From Lagopus muta (Eukaryota; Chordata; Aves; Galliformes; Phasianidae): a DNA stretch of 64,000 nucleotides. Below are positions 59,681 through 64,000 of the stretch, one piece after another (within the stretch, counting starts at the first letter, position 1; each line of letters opens with the position of its first letter). Below the pieces are notes generated by a model. The model searched no databases, was not told the origin of the DNA, and saw only the letters and a list, made by a program, of their open reading frames with translations. The stretch covers positions 42,525,508 through 42,589,507 of the forward strand of contig NC_064439.1 of NCBI RefSeq assembly GCF_023343835.1, given 5' to 3'. Both the position numbers and the translations under genes were made by a program.

Positions 59681-61954
59681 CTGTGAAGGAATATAATTGT
59701 AAATTAACATGTGTATTGTCAGCACCTCCTCCAAAATTCTGTAAGTCAACTTCTGTGTGCTCCATCACAGGAGTCTGAATGTGCACTGTCCCTTGGAAGA
59801 AATGACTGTCATCTGTATGGTTTGCTAATTATCTGGCATGCAGAAAAGTAAATAGTGCATAATGGTGTAGAGCTTGGGAGTGTCTCGTGAGTGTATTTCC
59901 TTTGCTGCAATGATCTGTCAGTGCCAAGGAGACCTCAGCACTGGTTTTAAGACTGGAAAAATATTTGTTAATGAAGTTCATATTTTTCTAGTCCAAATTC
60001 TAAAGACCTGGATTGCAGAGGATGATTTGAGTATAGGTTCTGTTGTGCTTTTGTACTAAGACTTCAGCAAGAGAGGCAGGATGGGACAGCCAGATGCTGG
60101 AGACCCTGCTTCAGCATCACATGGCCACAGACTTGCCACTCGCTGTACTCACAGACCCACAAGGCATGTCTAGCTTCCACTGGTACTGTCACAGCTGTTG
60201 GAACTTCAGGGTCACCTCAGCCACCAAGGGCCCTGGTTTCAAGTAAGATGAAAGCCAGATGTGGGATGGACAGGAGGGGGGGCTGCCTGTCCAAGGCACG
60301 TTCATCCTGTGAGTGGGAACTCCCAGCAAGCTGATGATACACTTATTCCCTAATTCCTCACCTAATGTTGAAACTGAAGCAACTTCCATACCTCATAAGA
60401 GAAAGCAGCATAATAAAGAAAACCAAAACAGACTGATTTAGCTGCATTGGCCACTTATATTGGCAGTGACCAAGGAAACTGGTATATGCCATATTGCAGG
60501 TGAACTTTTGTCTGCTGCTTTAATAGGAGAACTTCATTTTGCTGCAAGTCCCTTTCCTAGAGCTGTGATTCACAGACATTCTGTGCAGCTGGGGACATAT
60601 TATGGATCTGAATTGAAAGGACACCCTAACTGTGGTTCTGCATGCAGTTTTGACATGAAAATTTGTCATTTTGAAATAATTCTCTCTGAATTGTCTGTTC
60701 AGCCTATCTCTGCCCCTCACCCAGCACGCTGTGTTTGGAAGGGGAAGATACGGGTGAAGCCATTTCAGAAACAAGCCCTGACTTTTGTGTACTTCCATTT
60801 CCTTTCTAGAGCTAGGTAATTTAAAGTGACACATCGAAAAAAAAATAGTGTTTTATCAGCTCTCTGTTCAAGCAGGTGGTGCTGTGTTTTGTATAAAGGA
60901 CAGTGGTTAATTTAAGATTTCTACCATAGCAGCAATTCTAAATGACAGCGTTTGTATTAGAAGAGCTGCTCTTCCTAGCAGCGCTGTTATAAAAATACTG
61001 AAACAGTGGTGATATTATTATAGATCTGCTCCAGTAACAGAAGTTCTACTGTAAGAAATTCTCTGATTTAGAAAATCCTTGCCGTCTTTCAACAGTGATA
61101 AATGTTCCCTTGGTTTCTATGCTGCTGCCATTGAATCCTTGTGATTGGAAGAACTCACAAGCAAGCAGCTGTGCACAGTGTAAGTGCAACATGTTGTAGT
61201 GGCTTCAGCAGGAGCAAAGGTGGCAGGATCTGGCTTGGAGCAATATGCAGAGTAGCAGAGGAGAGAAAACAGCTGGGGGCTAGCCTGTATTTTGCAAAAG
61301 CCTTTTGTGCATCACTGCTCAGAGTGGTGTGTGCATTAGGGTAGGAGGGACATCCTCCTGCTTCCCTCAGAGCACCCAGGCAGGGCAAGGCTCTCTGCTT
61401 GGAGGAAGAGCTGAAAGCATGAGTCAGGAGGATCATGAACGTGCTGTTAGTCTGCTCCTGAAGTTGATGGCTTCCCCATTGCTGGTGATTCAGCAATAAT
61501 GAGTGGTGTAGGCTGGGGCTGGGAAGGGTACTTCATTCCTTCTCCCTGTCCACTCCCTGGTGGCAGGGCTGGAGCTGGCTGAGCTCCCTCTGGTAAGATG
61601 GCTTATGACGTTGCCCTCCTCCAGCCATGTGTTTGCATTTCAGAAGTCTACTTGTGTACAAATGAAATATGATTGACTTCAATTCCATCACATAGATATT
61701 AGCGTTTCCATTGCAATTGGGAGCCACAGGCCCTAAGAGCCATTTCTACTCTCCTGAGTTTTGTGGTAGGACGTGAAGCAGTTCACACCAATGTGCTTGT
61801 GGCAGGCCATCATGTTGTGCTGGGCTGAGTGAGGGGCTGAGAAACTGGTGACAAAGTTCACTTGTCCTTTCTCCTTGTATTGCATCTAAGTTCTCTTTTA
61901 ATTACTCTCATGTTTTTGTCTTGTGACATTGCCTCACTGGTCACCTCAATCTCC
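59681..61954. other. Unique non-coding sequence, no gene seen
   Basis: A forward frame of 119 codons at 60460-60819 overlaps a reverse frame of 104 codons; neither resembles a known family. No repeat recognised. Confidence 0.55.
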
Positions 61955-62290
61955 AATTACTGCTTGTGTAAGGAAATGCTTCTTGACATTGCCCTCAATT
62001 GCTTTTTACTTTATTTCTATTTTGCTTATCTGTGACGGAATGAAAGTATGAAAGGCTGAAATTAGCCATTAGGATTTTTACATACTTTAATTAGTATTCT
62101 TTTAAGAAAACTCATTTCTTTCTCTCTCTTTTTTTTTAAATTCTATTCCATACAAGCCAGTTGTTTCTAGCCTCGCAGGCTTAATGTCTTAATTTTCAAA
62201 TTAACCTTCTCAATTCTTTTCTGAATATTTCTGGTGCCACAGTAGCTTCCTTATAATATGGTGACCAGGAATTAATGAGTAATTTATTTC
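61955..62290 (-). mobile_element. Possible ancient CR1-like remnant
   Basis: Blocks 'taaggaaatgcttcttgaca' and, further on, 'cttctcaattcttttctgaa', 'atttctggtgccacag', and 'ttccttataatatggtgacc' resemble antisense CR1/L3-type words in the right order ('aagaaattcttcctaacatt', 'ttctctggactctttc', 'ccttcttataatgtggtgacc'). Divergence is high, so confidence is low. Confidence 0.35.
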
Positions 62291-63454
62291 ATTTTCATCT
62301 GTCAATATTCTGAGCACTGGTCTGTATAGGAAACAGTGTTTCTTTTGAAATAAGTGCTGCTGTGGCCTACCTGGCATCTGTCATGGATGGGAGCTAAGTT
62401 TAGCTGCACGCTGCTGGGTGGTGAGGATTGAAAACCAGGCAGTGTGACCAATCTGAGAAGCAGGTGTAGAACACTGTGGATGTGGATCACTCTGCTCTTT
62501 GCATGTCACCCCCTCAGAGTTTGCTGTGTGCTTGAGAAGCGTTCTGTGGGAAAACAATCAAATTGAACCCTGTGGGTTTTTCATACCTTTCCTATTCCAC
62601 AAACCTTAGCTCTTGTGTCTCTCAGTGACTCCAAAGCTCATGTGGGAAATGAGGCTCCAAAGGAGGCAAGGGTCAGGGAAGGGTGCAGGAGTGGGCTCCA
62701 TCCAGAGGTTTGGTTTTCCTCGAGTCATTATTCCTCTCTATACCTCAGGGACGAGAGGATGGGGAGCATGGAGGTCAAGGGAGAAGGGATCTCCTTCCCA
62801 TCCCAGTCCACCTAGAGTTATTCTCTGAGGAGTAGTCCCTCCATTAATTCATCAAGTGGCATCTCAATGAGTTTTCTTACCCTCTTGCTGACTCCCATGG
62901 TGCAGATCAGGTTAGACTTGCTTCAGTGGGGGAATTGGCCGACTGTAATTAAAAATGATTGTCAGTTGACACCAGGGCTCCACGTTATTAGTTTAAATGA
63001 AGATACTTTCCATGGACAATGATCCTTGCATACCTTAGCACAAGCTATTGCATGCAATTAGTTTGCAGGAAAAAAATATTACATGCTAAAGAAAATATCA
63101 ACCAGGAAGACACCGGCATCCATGCCCTTCTTCAGTAGGAAAAAGTGCATCACACAAACCCAGGTTGGCTTTCTGCTGAAACAGAAACCATATGCAAGAC
63201 CTAGTGAGCTTCTAAGGCCAGGACAGCTGGGATGTAAGCAGCTCAGGCTCACTCCTGGCTAAATTACTAAAATCATGGCTTTTGCTTTAGCACATCTCTC
63301 AGCTGTTTCCCAGTTGAATAGTCAGCATTGTTTGTAGTCAGAGTGGCTTCTCCAAGGCTGGGTTAACTATGTCAGTGTCATTTCTGATGTGTTTGTCCAA
63401 ACTGTTCATCAGCACCTTTCATGATGAGGACCCAGGCAATCTCCAGCACTTCCT
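62291..63454. other. Unique non-coding sequence, no gene seen
   Basis: No repeat or gene is recognised. The 62.83-63.45 kb part has no notable open frame. Confidence 0.55.
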
Positions 63455-63700
63455 GTAGGCCTGCTCTTACAAAGTGCTTTCTATGTCTAGCTTAAAGTTG
63501 TCCTTGCTGCAATTTAACTCCATTTCTTCTTATTCTGTCACAACAGTGCAGTACAGCATTTTTTCCAGCTTCTCCTCACAAGTCATGTTTTCAAGACCTT
63601 GGATTATTATGACTGTCTTCTTTCCTTTCTTACCTCCACATCTTTCTTGAAGCCCAGTTCTCAAACCTGAACATGGTTTTCCTCTAGTACTGAGGAACTA
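63455..63700 (-). mobile_element. Old CR1 LINE fragment
   Basis: Blocks 'aaagtgctttctatgtctag', 'cttaaagttgtccttgctgc', 'ccatttcttcttattctgtc', 'agcttctcctcacaagtcat', 'gttttcaagaccttggatta' and 'tcaaacctgaacatgg' follow the antisense CR1 order. Divergence is larger than in the other copies, so it is an older subfamily or insertion, and the 3' tip is lost. Confidence 0.75.
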
Positions 63701-64000
63701 AACTTTCTATTTATTTCATTTAATCTAATTTACTGTCCATGCTTTGGTTTGGGGAAAGGCTTTCATCCTGATATTTTTTTTTTAAAACCTTGTGCTGGAT
63801 AATACAGATATCACTATCAAAAGAGTACAAGCTAATGCCTGGCAGCCACAAGGATGAGGTGAGACCTGGGAAAAGCAAAATCACATCTTTTCCACTCATT
63901 ATCATCCATCTTCTGCAATAACCAAACACATCTTCCACCCCAAACTTACTGAGCACATGGCTTGCTCCTTCCTGTTGGGAGAACAAACTATGCCAAAGGG
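63701..64000. other. Unique non-coding sequence at window end
   Basis: A short T run near 63.78 kb and a reverse frame of 88 codons without family resemblance. Nothing else is recognised. Confidence 0.55.

Noticed and set aside
60460..60819. Forward 119-codon frame
   Set aside because: A reverse frame of 104 codons overlaps it and no known motif is present.

Overview
The window looks like non-coding DNA from a bird, most likely a galliform such as chicken. The main evidence is a set of about 17 short, 5'-truncated interspersed repeats of the CR1 LINE type. Many end in the typical CR1 tail, an ATTCTATG-like octamer repeat after a 'tccaacccaaacc'-type block. CR1 is the dominant repeat of bird genomes. 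I see no mammalian Alu/B1/L1, no plant or insect transposons and no bacterial gene organisation. Composition is AT-leaning with strong local depletion of CpG, as in vertebrate intergenic or intronic DNA.

I recognise no protein-coding gene, tRNA, rRNA, known microRNA or CRISPR array. The longest open frames (up to about 176 codons) are short, unrelated to any family I know and overlap frames on the other strand. Several run through CR1 sequence. The window is best read as a gene desert or part of a very large intron. One reverse-strand open segment near 10.8-11.0 kb ends at a good splice donor and is the only weak exon candidate.

Layout. 1-9.2 kb is unique sequence with simple repeats, one CpG-dense patch (about 2.52-2.71 kb) and a possible regulatory stretch at 6.64-6.83 kb. 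9.2-23.2 kb holds five CR1 copies, a conserved-looking AT-rich stretch at 12.66-13.06 kb and a 20-bp perfect palindrome at 18.54 kb. 23.2-30 kb lacks CR1 but holds a cluster of TGCAGGTAA motifs (26.6 kb), a clear MIR-like ancient SINE (27.7-27.9 kb) and a degenerate hairpin (28.8-28.9 kb). 30-38.8 kb is CR1-rich (six copies). 38.8-46 kb is mostly unique, with two copies of an ancient vertebrate repeat tail and a strong candidate regulatory stretch at 40.26-40.87 kb. 46-57.1 kb has five more CR1 copies, a third ancient tail, and a long unique stretch at 48.06-49.55 kb. 57.1-64 kb has one more MIR-like piece and old, heavily diverged CR1 remnants towards the end.

Because no genes were recognised, there is no pathway or operon to describe. 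Any biological role would be regulatory (enhancers within the repeat-free, AT-rich stretches) or structural. All family assignments are by eye from remembered consensus shape; no database search was run.
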